This document shows positions 28,143-35,941 of a stretch of DNA of 44,449 bases, piece after piece (the stretch's first letter is position 1; each line of letters starts with the position of its first letter). The notes under the pieces were generated by a model. The model ran no database searches, was not told where the DNA came from, and worked only from the letters and a program-made list of their open reading frames with translations. The translations under genes and the position numbers were made by a program. Location: assembly GCA_903825575.1 (NCBI GenBank), contig CAIKAW010000045.1, positions 1 to 44,449 of the forward strand, in the 5' to 3' direction. Origin of the DNA: an uncultured bacterium (GTDB taxonomy: Bacteria > Actinomycetota > Actinomycetes > S36-B12 > CAIKAW01).

Positions 28143-29519
28143 TCAGTCGTGGTCGTGACCCTCGTGGTCGTGACCCTCGTGGTCGTGACCCTCATGGTCG
28201 TGACCCTCGTGGTCGTGACCCTCATGGTCGCCGAAGCCACTTAGTCCGGTCGGAGCGGCCATTTCATCCAACGCCGACAGCTCCACAGGGCGCCCGGACT
28301 CGTCGGTGACCTTGGCGTGCTCGAGCACCCAAGCCATGGCCTTGCCTCGACGCACGTCGGAAATCGCCGCGGGGATGTCCCCGTTCTGCGCCAACGCCTG
28401 AGCAAAAGCGTCGGGGCTCAAGTTGTAGCGCGGGGCCTGCTGGATCAGCCAGGTGCTTAGGTCAGCCTCGCTCACCGTCAGCGTTTCGACGTCAGCAATC
28501 CGGTCAAGCACGAACTGACTCTTGAGTGAATCACGAGCCTGGTCGGCAACCTCAGTGCGATGTGCGTCATCACCGTGGCCGTCAGCGAAATGCTCGTCGA
28601 CCTGGGCGGAGAGGAAGTTCTCCGGCATTGGTACTTCAGCTATCGCAAGCAACTCGGCGATTACCTTGTCGCGGGCTTCGTAGCCCTGTTCTAGTAACCG
28701 AACCTTGGCCAAACGGGTGCTGATGTCGGCGCGCAATTCCTCGATCGTGTCGAACTCGCTTGCCAATTGGGCGAATGAATCGTCGGCCTCGGGCAGCGCG
28801 CGCTCGCGGACCGAAGTAATCGTGGCAGTGACCTGGAGGTCCTTGCCCTCCCACTCACCAGCATCAGGAACGAAGGTGAAGGTACGTGACTCGCCGGGAG
28901 TCGCGCCGGCCACTGCGGCGTCGAAGCCAGGGAGCAGCCCGTCCGTGCCAAGTTCGTACGACAACGCACTGGCCGTTAGGTCGTCGACCGGCTGGTCGCC
29001 ATCGGCCCCGGCGAGATCAACCAACAGCACGTCACCGTCGACGGCTGCGCGCTCGACCGGAGTCAGGCTGGCGAAGCGCTTGCGCAAAGCGTCGAGTTGG
29101 TCAGAGACCTGCTCCTCGGAAACCACCGAATCTGCGACGCTGACTTCGATACCGTCGTAGCTGGGCAGTTCGAATTCGGGCCGGATGTCGACCTCGGCGG
29201 TGAAAGCTAGATCGGCTCCATCGGAAAGTTCGGTGACGTCCAACTCAGGGCGGCCGATGACGACGATCCCGGCCTCGCGTACCGCCTGGTCATACGCCCG
29301 CGGAACCGCCTCGTTGATGGCCTCTTCGAGAACGGCGCCCCGACCTACACGCTGGTCGATGACTCGCTGCGGAATGTGTCCCTTGCGGAAACCCGGGATG
29401 GTCACCTGTGAGGCGATCCGCTTGTAGGCGGCGTCCAGGCTCGGCTTTAGTTCGTCGGCGGGAACCTCAATAGTGAGTTTCACGCGGGTCGGCGACAGGG
29501 TCTCGACTGCGCTCTTCAC
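28143..29519 (-). CDS. tig: Trigger factor with a histidine/aspartate-rich repeat tail
   Basis: A 458-residue ribosome-associated chaperone and prolyl isomerase. The N-terminal ribosome-binding domain shows the FRKGHIPQRVIDQRVG signature near residues 44-59. A PPIase (FKBP-like) domain follows at about 155-245, then the C-terminal chaperone arms. The last ~28 residues are a repeated DHEGH unit ending HDHD, encoded by a 15-bp tandem repeat. His-rich tails occur on some trigger factors and could bind Ni or Zn ions; here that is inference. First gene of the clp group. Confidence 0.96.
   Translation of the reverse strand: MKSAVETLSPTRVKLTIEVPADELKPSLDAAYKRIASQVTIPGFRKGHIPQRVIDQRVGRGAVLEEAINEAVPRAYDQAVREAGIVVIGRPELDVTELSDGADLAFTAEVDIRPEFELPSYDGIEVSVADSVVSEEQVSDQLDALRKRFASLTPVERAAVDGDVLLVDLAGADGDQPVDDLTASALSYELGTDGLLPGFDAAVAGATPGESRTFTFVPDAGEWEGKDLQVTATITSVRERALPEADDSFAQLASEFDTIEELRADISTRLAKVRLLEQGYEARDKVIAELLAIAEVPMPENFLSAQVDEHFADGHGDDAHRTEVADQARDSLKSQFVLDRIADVETLTVSEADLSTWLIQQAPRYNLSPDAFAQALAQNGDIPAAISDVRRGKAMAWVLEHAKVTDESGRPVELSALDEMAAPTGLSGFGDHEGHDHEGHDHEGHDHEGHDHEGHDHD
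28149..28230. repeat. Tandem 15-bp repeat in the 3' end of tig
   Basis: About five and a half copies of GTGGTCGTGACCCTC, some with A as the first base, run head to tail. On the minus strand they encode repeated D-H-E-G-H units. Near-identity between copies suggests recent expansion, and the unit length keeps the frame. Confidence 0.92.
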
Positions 29520-29579
29520 GAACTATCTCCTCGGCTTGAACGACGGCCCCGACGCTGTTGTCGGATCCCGGGCGTTGAG

Positions 29580-29652
29580 TCGGGGCGGGGAGAGTCGAAC
29601 TCCCGATCTCCTGCACCCAAAGCAGGCGCGCTAGCCACTACGCTACGCCCCG
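29580..29652 (-). tRNA. tRNA-Pro (anticodon TGG)
   Basis: The minus strand starts CGGGGCGTAGCG and folds with acceptor stem CGGGGCG/CGCCCCG, anticodon stem CCTGC/GCAGG with loop TTTGGGT (anticodon TGG), and T-loop GTTCGACTC. CCA is not encoded. It lies 60 bases upstream of tig on the same strand. Confidence 0.96.
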
Positions 29653-29741
29653 CGGCGCCCGGCAGAGTCTAGAGGATGAGCGGGTAGACTCCGAGCGCAC
29701 CCGGTGGTCGTCCCCGAAACGGACCACGTTCATCGGGGTCT

Positions 29742-29815
29742 GCGGGTGTAGCTCAATGGTAGAGCCCCAGCCTTCCAAGCTGGCCATGCCGGTTCGATCC
29801 CGGTCACCCGCTCCA
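29742..29815 (+). tRNA. tRNA-Gly (anticodon TCC)
   Basis: Starts GCGGGTGTAGCTCAATGGT; acceptor stem GCGGGTG/CACCCGC, anticodon stem CCAGC/GCTGG with loop CTTCCAA (anticodon TCC), T-loop GTTCGATCC, and CCA encoded at 29813-29815. Its 3' half has a decayed direct copy at 32865-32897, suggesting it served as an integration site. Confidence 0.97.
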
Positions 29816-29988
29816 ACGAGTAGATCCCTGCTGAGCAGCTGGGGTCCCACGCCCGCACCTGATCCATGACTGCTTCAGCCGAATCACGTAGTCGAATTCC
29901 TAGCTGCGGTTGAACCATCGCGAGGCCACATCCGTTTGATGCAGGGAGACCCCCGTTTGGGTGCTTCCGACCAGAGGTGAGGTAGCAG

Positions 29989-30468
29989 ATGTCAGCCTTC
30001 GCTAAGGGAAAGTTCGTTCTTGGGGCCGCATGCGCCACCGCCCTCGTCGTGACCCTAGCCGGGTGCGGCAGCAGTTCAGCCGCCGCGAACCCCGCGGCGG
30101 GGAGCGGGCCAGCCACCACGCTGAAGACCATGTCAACTTCTATCGGCACCGTGCTCGTCAGCGCCTCAGGGCTCACGGTGTACGAACTCGTCGGGGACAC
30201 GGCAGCCGCCCAAACCTGCACCGGTGACTGCCTAGCCGCCTGGCCACTGGTGCTAGCAAACGGCAGTCAAATGATCGTGAACGGCCACCCCGCATTCACC
30301 TTTACCGGCGACCGATCAGCCGGCGAGACCAACGGGCAGAACGTCACGGATCAATGGGGCCGGTGGTTGGCCCTGGACGCCAACGGCAACCCGATCAGCG
30401 CCTCGGCCGCGACTAGCCCGCCGGCAGCGACCACCACGGCTCCCGCTGCCGGGGGCGCAGCGTTCTAG
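29989..30468 (+). CDS. Secreted-repeat lipoprotein (COG4315/PF03640-like)
   Basis: A 159-residue lipoprotein. A signal peptide (KGKFVLGAACATALVVTLAGC) ends at a lipobox, LAGC, with lipidated Cys near residue 26. The mature part has TVYELVGDTAAAQTCTGDCL followed by AAWPLV, the Tyr...Asp...Cys-x3-Cys-x3-WP pattern of the secreted repeat of unknown function, and a weaker second repeat near FTFTGD. The C-terminus is Ala/Thr/Pro-rich. Ribosome binding site GAGGTGAGG. First gene of a four-gene string after tRNA-Gly. Function unknown; homologues are often near membrane redox genes. Confidence 0.85.
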   Translation: MSAFAKGKFVLGAACATALVVTLAGCGSSSAAANPAAGSGPATTLKTMSTSIGTVLVSASGLTVYELVGDTAAAQTCTGDCLAAWPLVLANGSQMIVNGHPAFTFTGDRSAGETNGQNVTDQWGRWLALDANGNPISASAATSPPAATTTAPAAGGAAF

Positions 30469-30484
30469 CGGGGGGAGTCAAACA

Positions 30485-31564
30485 ATGATGCAAAGGACCA
30501 TCGGCGTCGCTGCGCCGACGCAGAACATCGCGAAGCCTGGCGCAGATCGTGCTGCCGATAGGACGGTCTGGTCCAAGGTCTCTTCCCGCGTCTATCTCCC
30601 GGCGGTGCTAGTCCCGGCGCTTGGACTGCTGCTAGTCGGGGCCGGCTGGGCGAATCGGTGGGGTGGGGTGGATTTCGCCGGGTCGCTTACGAGCCTGCGT
30701 TTGGTAACGATCGGTCCGCTTGCGGCCGCGCTGATCGGACTGTTCCTTGTCTTGGAACGAGTGCGTCCGGCCCAGGTGCGACCACTCGTCGCCCGTGGCC
30801 ACCGCCATGACGTGCTCTTCGTTGCAATCAACGCTGTCGTCGTCCTGCCCCTGGTGACCGCACTCACCCTGTCGCTGGCCGACGTCGTACGACGAGTCGC
30901 GCCTTGGGTAATCCTTCCCAGGTTTGGGGTGATCCCACGTTGGGTTGCAATCATCGTGATCCTGGTGGCGATGGATGCCTGCAACTGGATGGTGCATTTG
31001 GCAAATCATCGGGTGCGGATGCTGTGGCGATTCCATGAGCTTCACCATTCACAAGAAGACATGAATGTCTTGACGGTATTCCGAACCCATCCACTGATCC
31101 ATGTCTCGTATGTGCTGGCCGTAGTTCCTGCATTGGTGCTGCTCGCCAACGGTGAACTGCCCGCGCTACTGCTCGTGATCTACGGCGGTGCTGTCGCATT
31201 TGCGCACTCGAACACCAACTTGGCATTCGGACCGCTGGGACGAGTGTTTGTCAGTCCGAACTACCACCGAATTCACCACAGAGTGGACGGTCCCCAAGAT
31301 GTGAACCTCGGATTTGTGCTGAGCATCTGGGACCAGATCTCCCATCGTGCTGTGTTTCCCACACCCGAGACCATCAGGGCCGACACTGGATTGCCGCAAC
31401 GACCCCTCAGGGTCGAACAGCAGGGATCTCGTGCGCAGCACCTCACGGTCCTCGCTGCGCAACTCCTAGGACCGTTTCGCCCGCTGAAGGATCCCGCCGC
31501 GCTCGTATCCGTCAGGGAACCCGCTGGATCCCTACCGGACAACAGCCCGGCGGAACCGTGCTGA
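30485..31564 (+). CDS. Fatty acid hydroxylase / sterol desaturase family membrane protein
   Basis: A 359-residue membrane protein with about five hydrophobic segments. The di-iron histidine boxes of the superfamily are present: HLANH near residue 172, HELHHS near 187, and HRIHH near 261. Such enzymes use O2 to hydroxylate or desaturate lipids; the substrate is unknown. Sixteen bases after the lipoprotein gene; its stop overlaps the doxX start (GTGCTGA). The C-terminal ~60 residues are hydrophilic and not part of the fold. Confidence 0.88.
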   Translation: MMQRTIGVAAPTQNIAKPGADRAADRTVWSKVSSRVYLPAVLVPALGLLLVGAGWANRWGGVDFAGSLTSLRLVTIGPLAAALIGLFLVLERVRPAQVRPLVARGHRHDVLFVAINAVVVLPLVTALTLSLADVVRRVAPWVILPRFGVIPRWVAIIVILVAMDACNWMVHLANHRVRMLWRFHELHHSQEDMNVLTVFRTHPLIHVSYVLAVVPALVLLANGELPALLLVIYGGAVAFAHSNTNLAFGPLGRVFVSPNYHRIHHRVDGPQDVNLGFVLSIWDQISHRAVFPTPETIRADTGLPQRPLRVEQQGSRAQHLTVLAAQLLGPFRPLKDPAALVSVREPAGSLPDNSPAEPC

Positions 31565-32091
31565 CGTCGCCCGGCAGACGTGCGCCAACGTGGCTTTACC
31601 GCCTGTTCCAGGCAACATCAGCTGGGCTAGCGGTGGACGTCACGCAGCTCATCGTGCGGATTGTCCTCGCCTGGATCTTCATCTACTACGGTGCCGCGAA
31701 ACTGTTCGGGGCGTTCCCGGGCGGAGGCCCTCACGGCCTTCACCAGACAGCGCTCTACATGTCGCAGGCCGCGCAGCTGCGACCCGGACAGTTCTTTGCT
31801 CTTCTTGCCGGCCTGATCGAGTTCGGCGGTGGAATCGCGATGGCTGTCGGCTTCTGCACACGCGTGGCCGGGTTGGCGCTGGCCGGCGACATGGTGATGG
31901 CGATGGTCACCGTCACTTGGGCTACCGGACTCAGTTCGGCCAGCTCCCCTCCCGGTTACCAGCTCAACCTGGCCTTAGCCGCCCTGGCACTCACCGCGAC
32001 GCTTACCGGCGCCGGCCGATTCAGCATCGACGCCTGCATCTCCCGCGCCGTCGGCCAGGAAACCTACGAACCGCCAATGGTCAATACCTAA
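31558..32091 (+). CDS. DoxX family membrane protein
   Basis: A 177-residue protein with four predicted helices, starting at a GTG that overlaps the previous stop. DoxX traits are IVRIVLAWIFIYYGAAKLFG near residues 28-47, FFALLAGLIEFGGGIAMAVG and the GLALAGDMVMAM helix. Family members are small integral membrane proteins linked with thiol stress, quinone or sulphur metabolism; no catalytic residues are known to me. Third gene of the island string. Confidence 0.88.
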   Translation: MLTSPGRRAPTWLYRLFQATSAGLAVDVTQLIVRIVLAWIFIYYGAAKLFGAFPGGGPHGLHQTALYMSQAAQLRPGQFFALLAGLIEFGGGIAMAVGFCTRVAGLALAGDMVMAMVTVTWATGLSSASSPPGYQLNLALAALALTATLTGAGRFSIDACISRAVGQETYEPPMVNT

Positions 32092-32117
32092 ACGAACCAG
32101 CCGCCGGGAGGCTCGCA

Positions 32118-32813
32118 GTGCCCTCAGATGCCATCTCGCCAGACGCGGGATCGGCTAGCTCCGGGATCCCCTCACTCATCACGTCTTCCACCGCACAAAC
32201 AACGCCCACCCAACGGCTGCTGAGGGCGGGTGCCAACCTTGTCGGCGCAGGCAGCGCTGCGCTGTTCTCCTACTCGTTCTTGCACTTCTACCTCGAAACT
32301 CACCGCCCGATCGGCATCATCTTCTTCACCCAACAAACGCTCGTGGCTCTGGCTTTTCTCATCCGTCGGCCCGCGCGATTGGTGACCCGCCGGCTAGCGG
32401 ACTGGCTCCTGGCATTCGCCGGAACATTTATCGGCGTCCTCTTCCGGCCGGCAGGTGCACATCTGAAGTGGGGGATTTGGACGGGCACCGCCTTGCAGCT
32501 CGTCGGCGCCACCATCGCGGTGGCATGCATCCTTACCCTTGGCCGCTCCTTTGGCTTCGCCGCAGCGGACCGAGGTGTTGTGACGCGCGGCGCGTACACC
32601 GTCGTTCGACACCCCATGTATGCGGCGTATCTGTTGCTCGCATCGGGCTACGTGCTGCAAAGCCTGTCCATTTGGAACGCCGCCATTCTCGTGATCGGCA
32701 CAGCCTGCAACGGCGGTCGGGCACTGGCTGAGGAACGCTTGCTTGCGAACAACAAGGACTACCTTGCGTACCGGCGCCGGGTTCGCCGAAGGATCATCCC
32801 AGGCATTTGGTGA
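32118..32813 (+). CDS. Isoprenylcysteine carboxyl methyltransferase-like membrane protein
   Basis: A 231-residue protein with about five helices and a C-terminal ICMT/PEMT-like cofactor region: GAYTVVRHPMYAAYL near residues 160-175 and EERLLANNKDYLAYRRRVR near 205-223. These motifs bind S-adenosylmethionine in membrane methyltransferases. In bacteria the substrates of this family are mostly unknown and may be lipids or isoprenoids. Start GTG 32118, with GGGAGG six bases upstream; an in-frame longer reading overlaps doxX without support. Last gene before the tRNA-like fragment. Confidence 0.85.
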   Translation: MPSDAISPDAGSASSGIPSLITSSTAQTTPTQRLLRAGANLVGAGSAALFSYSFLHFYLETHRPIGIIFFTQQTLVALAFLIRRPARLVTRRLADWLLAFAGTFIGVLFRPAGAHLKWGIWTGTALQLVGATIAVACILTLGRSFGFAAADRGVVTRGAYTVVRHPMYAAYLLLASGYVLQSLSIWNAAILVIGTACNGGRALAEERLLANNKDYLAYRRRVRRRIIPGIW

Positions 32814-32864
32814 CCGTCTCTAAGTGCGATGCGAGTCAAGCTGAGCACACGCGAACGGCACGCC

Positions 32865-32897
32865 GCCATGCTGGTTCGATCCCTTTCACCAGCTCAA
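32865..32897 (+). repeat. Decayed copy of the tRNA-Gly 3' half (putative att site)
   Basis: This 33-base stretch matches tRNA-Gly(TCC) 29783-29815 at 28 positions without gaps, in the same direction. It includes the T-arm block GGTTCGATCCC and the acceptor end. The 5' half of a tRNA is absent. A direct repeat of a tRNA 3' end at the far side of a gene block is the usual trace of an integrated element. It also covers the 3' end of the hutD-like gene on the other strand. Confidence 0.6.
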
Positions 32898-33500
32898 AAG
32901 TTGCCACAGGCTTATTACAGCCACAACTGATTCGGCAGCCGGCTGCACCACGGGTATGGCATCGAGTACGACAGCGTCTAGTGCCTCCAACGCCCAACCT
33001 TGGCTGCCAAGGCGCACCTGCGTCGGTCCGGCCAACGCGAGGAGTAAGCAGAGCGACGGTGCGGTGCCAGTGACCCGATCGCCGGGAGTCGCTGGCGAAT
33101 CAGCGCTTCCGCTTTGCAAAGGCCCCTGGTGCCCCAGGATTTGAACCTCGGACGCCCACCGCCCCCGGCGGACCATGACGTTCAGATCAGCAGTCGGGCC
33201 GGCCGCAAGGAATGCTTCGGTCGCCGCCTCTCCCGGAAACCTGAACGGTTCCCAGCGCACCAGTTCCCGTTGGTCACCTTCGATCTGGAGCACCATCCCG
33301 GCTGCGGAAAGCAGCACAATCGTCCGATCGACTTCCGGGAAGACCGAGAAGGGGCCTGGCTCCTCCACTTCGGCCAGACTTACCCGCCAGCCGAAATCAC
33401 CTCCCGCGCCCGAGCCAGCGGCCACCTCACGGGTGAGGCCCCCGCCGTTGCGCCAAGGCTGGGCGGCTCGGCCCGAAGCGGGCAAGAAGACTGGGTCCAC
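32886..33500 (-). CDS. HutD/Ves family protein
   Basis: A 204-residue cupin-like protein. The N-terminus QPWRNGGGLTREVA matches the PWKNGGGxTREI signature of HutD/Ves (DUF886), and FGWRVSLAEVEEPGPFSVFP plus DRTIVLLSAAGMVLQI follow the family order. HutD is tied to histidine utilisation in some bacteria and Ves to cold response, with no proven reaction; no hut genes are nearby. GTG start. The last codons (LLSW and TGA) lie within the tRNA-Gly-like fragment, so the C-terminus may have been remade by that junction. Confidence 0.82.
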   Translation of the reverse strand: MDPVFLPASGRAAQPWRNGGGLTREVAAGSGAGGDFGWRVSLAEVEEPGPFSVFPEVDRTIVLLSAAGMVLQIEGDQRELVRWEPFRFPGEAATEAFLAAGPTADLNVMVRRGRWASEVQILGHQGPLQSGSADSPATPGDRVTGTAPSLCLLLALAGPTQVRLGSQGWALEALDAVVLDAIPVVQPAAESVVAVISLWQLLSW

Positions 33501-33603
33501 GCCCGCAGCCTGCCAGAAACCAGGTCGGCAAGAATTGCCGCAGTCGGGCCCGGAATCACTATTCTCGGTCCGTTCGCTTCCTACACCTCAGGAGACGCCC
33601 CAA

Positions 33604-34581
33604 ATGACTGCCGCCGTTAGCGCCGTTGAGGAGCCGCTGACCATCAGTGTCGATCCTCGACGCCGCCTTGCCGGCCGACTAGCGGTAGCAGCCTGGGCAA
33701 TCGCCCTACTCACCTACTGCGTCAATATTGGGATCCCGTTTGACCGGGCCGGTCAAACGCTTTGGATCTTCGGCGGATTCATTGCGGTGGCGATCGGCCG
33801 TCCTTGGCGCCGGATGGTCTTGGTCGTCCGAGACTGGGCAGCTTTCCTAGCTGTGCTCTACATCTACGACTACTCCCGCGGAGCCGCCAAACTATTCGGA
33901 AGCACAGTTCAGGTCGTTGGTCCGATTGCTTGGGACAAGGCATTGTTCGGCGGGGTCCTCCCAACTACCTGGCTGCAGCACCGGTACTTCGACCCGACTC
34001 ACGTCCACTGGTACGAGGTCGTTGCCTCCCTTGTCTACATAACCCACTTCATAGTTCCTTGGGTTATCGCAGCGGTTCTATATGTGCGCAACCGGACCTT
34101 GTGGTTCAAGTGGGCGCGAGCCTTAGTGGTGTTGTCGTTCGCTGCATTGGTTGTCTTCATGGTGATGCCAGCTGCGCCGCCTTGGTACGCGGCCAATCGA
34201 GGACTGATTCCGCCGGTAGTACGAATCGCTACGCGCGGCCTTGATCCGATCGGCCTGCGAATGGCGAACCAACTGATTCAGCAGGGACGCGCGGTAGCGA
34301 ACGACGTAGCAGCAATTCCAAGCCTGCATACGGCGTTCGCGGTCATGGCCGCCCTATTCTTCATACCGCTCGTTCGAGGCAAATTGCGCTGGTTCCTCTG
34401 GCCGATTCTGACGCTATATCCGTTTGTAATGCTTGCAGCGCTGGTCTACTCCGGCGAGCACTATGTGATCGACGGAATAATCGGGGCGATCTTCGCTGCC
34501 GGCAGCTACTTTGGGCTGGGGGCTTGGGACCGACGCCGTGCCCGACTGAGTCAGTCGCCGTCGCGCTTAGCAGTTGGGTGA
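33604..34581 (+). CDS. PAP2 superfamily integral membrane phosphatase-like protein
   Basis: A 325-residue protein with about six helices. The acid-phosphatase signature is split as SLHTAFAVMAA (near residue 239) and GEHYVIDGIIGA (near 281), as in PAP2_3/inositol-phosphoceramide-synthase-like members. These act on lipid phosphates or transfer phosphoinositol head groups at the membrane; the substrate here is unknown. ATG at 33604 with AGGAG upstream. Its last 31 bases overlap the 3' end of moaB on the other strand. Confidence 0.85.
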   Translation: MTAAVSAVEEPLTISVDPRRRLAGRLAVAAWAIALLTYCVNIGIPFDRAGQTLWIFGGFIAVAIGRPWRRMVLVVRDWAAFLAVLYIYDYSRGAAKLFGSTVQVVGPIAWDKALFGGVLPTTWLQHRYFDPTHVHWYEVVASLVYITHFIVPWVIAAVLYVRNRTLWFKWARALVVLSFAALVVFMVMPAAPPWYAANRGLIPPVVRIATRGLDPIGLRMANQLIQQGRAVANDVAAIPSLHTAFAVMAALFFIPLVRGKLRWFLWPILTLYPFVMLAALVYSGEHYVIDGIIGAIFAAGSYFGLGAWDRRRARLSQSPSRLAVG

Positions 34582-35054
34582 CCACCGCCGTGTATTTGAT
34601 CCACCGCGTGACCCAATACCTCACCTAGCACGCCGACCGCATCTTTGGCCGCCCCGGGCGACCCAGCTACGTTAATGATCAAGCAGCGCCCGGCGATCCC
34701 GGCCACTCCGCGCGACAACATAGCGGTGGCGACTCCCGCTGAAATCCCGCGGGCGCGCAGCGTTTCAGCGATTCCGGGCAATTCGCGCTCGATCACTTGG
34801 CGCGTCTGTTCGGGGGTCAAATCATCCGGCGTGAGTCCGGTGCCGCCGGTAGTGATGACGAGGTCATACCCGGCCCCCACCGCGGCGCGTAGCGCTGCGG
34901 AAACCGGTCGCCCGTCGGCCACCACTTCTGGCCCGGCTACATCAAATCCCAACTCGGCGATGCCAGCGACCAAGATTGGCCCGGACGCGTCTGTCGCACC
35001 GCCCGCTGCCGCACTAGTCGACACGGTCAGGACCAAAGCTCGATGCGAGTTCAC
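34551..35054 (-). CDS. moaB: Molybdenum cofactor biosynthesis protein MoaB/Mog
   Basis: A 167-residue MoCF-domain protein that adenylates molybdopterin or aids metal insertion. Seen: ALVLTVSTSAAAGGATDASG, VITTGGTGLTPDDLTPE (the TTGGTG molybdopterin-binding loop), and INVAGSPGAAKDAV (the PGxP-like region). Length fits single-domain MoaB/Mog. Divergent from moaD with only 39 bases between starts. Confidence 0.92.
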   Translation of the reverse strand: MNSHRALVLTVSTSAAAGGATDASGPILVAGIAELGFDVAGPEVVADGRPVSAALRAAVGAGYDLVITTGGTGLTPDDLTPEQTRQVIERELPGIAETLRARGISAGVATAMLSRGVAGIAGRCLIINVAGSPGAAKDAVGVLGEVLGHAVDQIHGGGHPTAKRDGD

Positions 35055-35093
35055 GACCTCACCTTACTTAAGCCAACACAATAGGGTCGGGGG

Positions 35094-35351
35094 ATGAGTT
35101 CGTCTGTGATCGTCAGGTTCTACGCTGCGGCGCGGGCCGCGGCTGGGGCTCCCGAAGTGGCCGTCCCCGCAGGCACCCTGGCCGAGGTTCTTACCAATTG
35201 CACCGCCGGCCCGACTGGCAAGGCGCTGGGTCAAGTCCTCGAACGTTGCAGTTTCCTTGTCGACGGTGCAGCCGTCCACGGGGAACACGGCGACATCCTG
35301 ATCTCTGCAGGATCGACGCTGGATGTGCTTCCACCGTTCGCAGGCGGCTAG
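35094..35351 (+). CDS. moaD: Molybdopterin synthase small subunit MoaD
   Basis: An 85-residue ubiquitin-like sulphur carrier. It begins SVIVRFYAAARAAAG and ends PPFAGG; the C-terminal Gly-Gly carries the thiocarboxylate donated during dithiolene formation. With MoaE it forms molybdopterin synthase. It lies tail to tail with moaE, so the two subunits are on opposite strands. Confidence 0.9.
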   Translation: MSSSVIVRFYAAARAAAGAPEVAVPAGTLAEVLTNCTAGPTGKALGQVLERCSFLVDGAAVHGEHGDILISAGSTLDVLPPFAGG

Positions 35352-35361
35352 CCCAACCCGG

Positions 35362-35787
35362 TCAGGCGCAGTTCACCCACTCGCTCGTGCCATCGACGAA
35401 CACCTGCAACTTCCAAATTGGCAAGCAACGCTTGATTTCGTCGACTAAGGAACTACAAACGTCGAATGCCGCACCACGATGTTCGGCGCCGACCGCCACA
35501 ACAAGAGCGGCTTCGCCAATCGCCAGCGGTCCTACCCGGTGGGCCGCAGCCACCACCACGTCTGGTCCGGCCGCGGCCGCTACGCGGCTAACCACCTCGG
35601 CGAGTACCGCCCCAGCGCTCGGGTGCCCCTCGTATTCCAATCGAGCGACCGACCGACCATGGTCGACGTTCCTTACATCACCGCTGAACACGACGACTGC
35701 CCCAGATCCGGGCCCAGAAACTGCCGACGCCAACTCGTCACGGTCCAATGGCCCAGATTCAATGGCAGCCAGTCGCATTTCGCCCAC
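35362..35787 (-). CDS. moaE: Molybdopterin synthase large subunit MoaE
   Basis: A 141-residue MoaE. Family blocks are GAVVVFSGDVRNVDHGR, LEYEGHPSAGAVL, AAAHRVGPLAIGEAALVVAV, and the active-site region IKRCLPIWKLQ with the conserved lysines near residues 121 and 128. It converts precursor Z (cPMP) to molybdopterin using sulphur from MoaD. Convergent with moaD; 154 bases upstream of its start lead to the divergent sensor kinase gene and include an 18-bp palindrome. Confidence 0.93.
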   Translation of the reverse strand: MGEMRLAAIESGPLDRDELASAVSGPGSGAVVVFSGDVRNVDHGRSVARLEYEGHPSAGAVLAEVVSRVAAAAGPDVVVAAAHRVGPLAIGEAALVVAVGAEHRGAAFDVCSSLVDEIKRCLPIWKLQVFVDGTSEWVNCA

Positions 35788-35826
35788 TTGCGGATCATCT
35801 CAGGCTCGACCCGACAGGGCGCAGCC

Positions 35827-35844
35827 ATGTGCCGATCGGCACAT
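35827..35844. promoter_or_regulatory. 18-bp perfect palindrome between moaE and the kinase gene
   Basis: ATGTGCCGATCGGCACAT is a perfect inverted repeat without a spacer. It lies 40 bases upstream of the moaE start and 98 bases upstream of the kinase start, in the only shared regulatory region of the two. Such symmetry fits an operator for a dimeric regulator. The regulator is unknown. Confidence 0.5.
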
Positions 35845-35941
35845 ATCAGGTGCCTAATGGCCCACATTTCAGGGACTCACGACCGGCGAGCCACCGTTCT
35901 GATTTCCCTAAGGTCAGGAAGACGGAATACAAGGAGGCTCG

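Noticed and set aside
28149-28230. Possible CRISPR-like repeats
   Set aside because: The 15-bp units are contiguous without spacers and encode the His-rich trigger factor tail.
31590-32117. N-terminal extension of the membrane methyltransferase through doxX
   Set aside because: This part is out of frame with doxX and gives an Arg-rich product without motifs. GTG 32118 has its own ribosome binding site.
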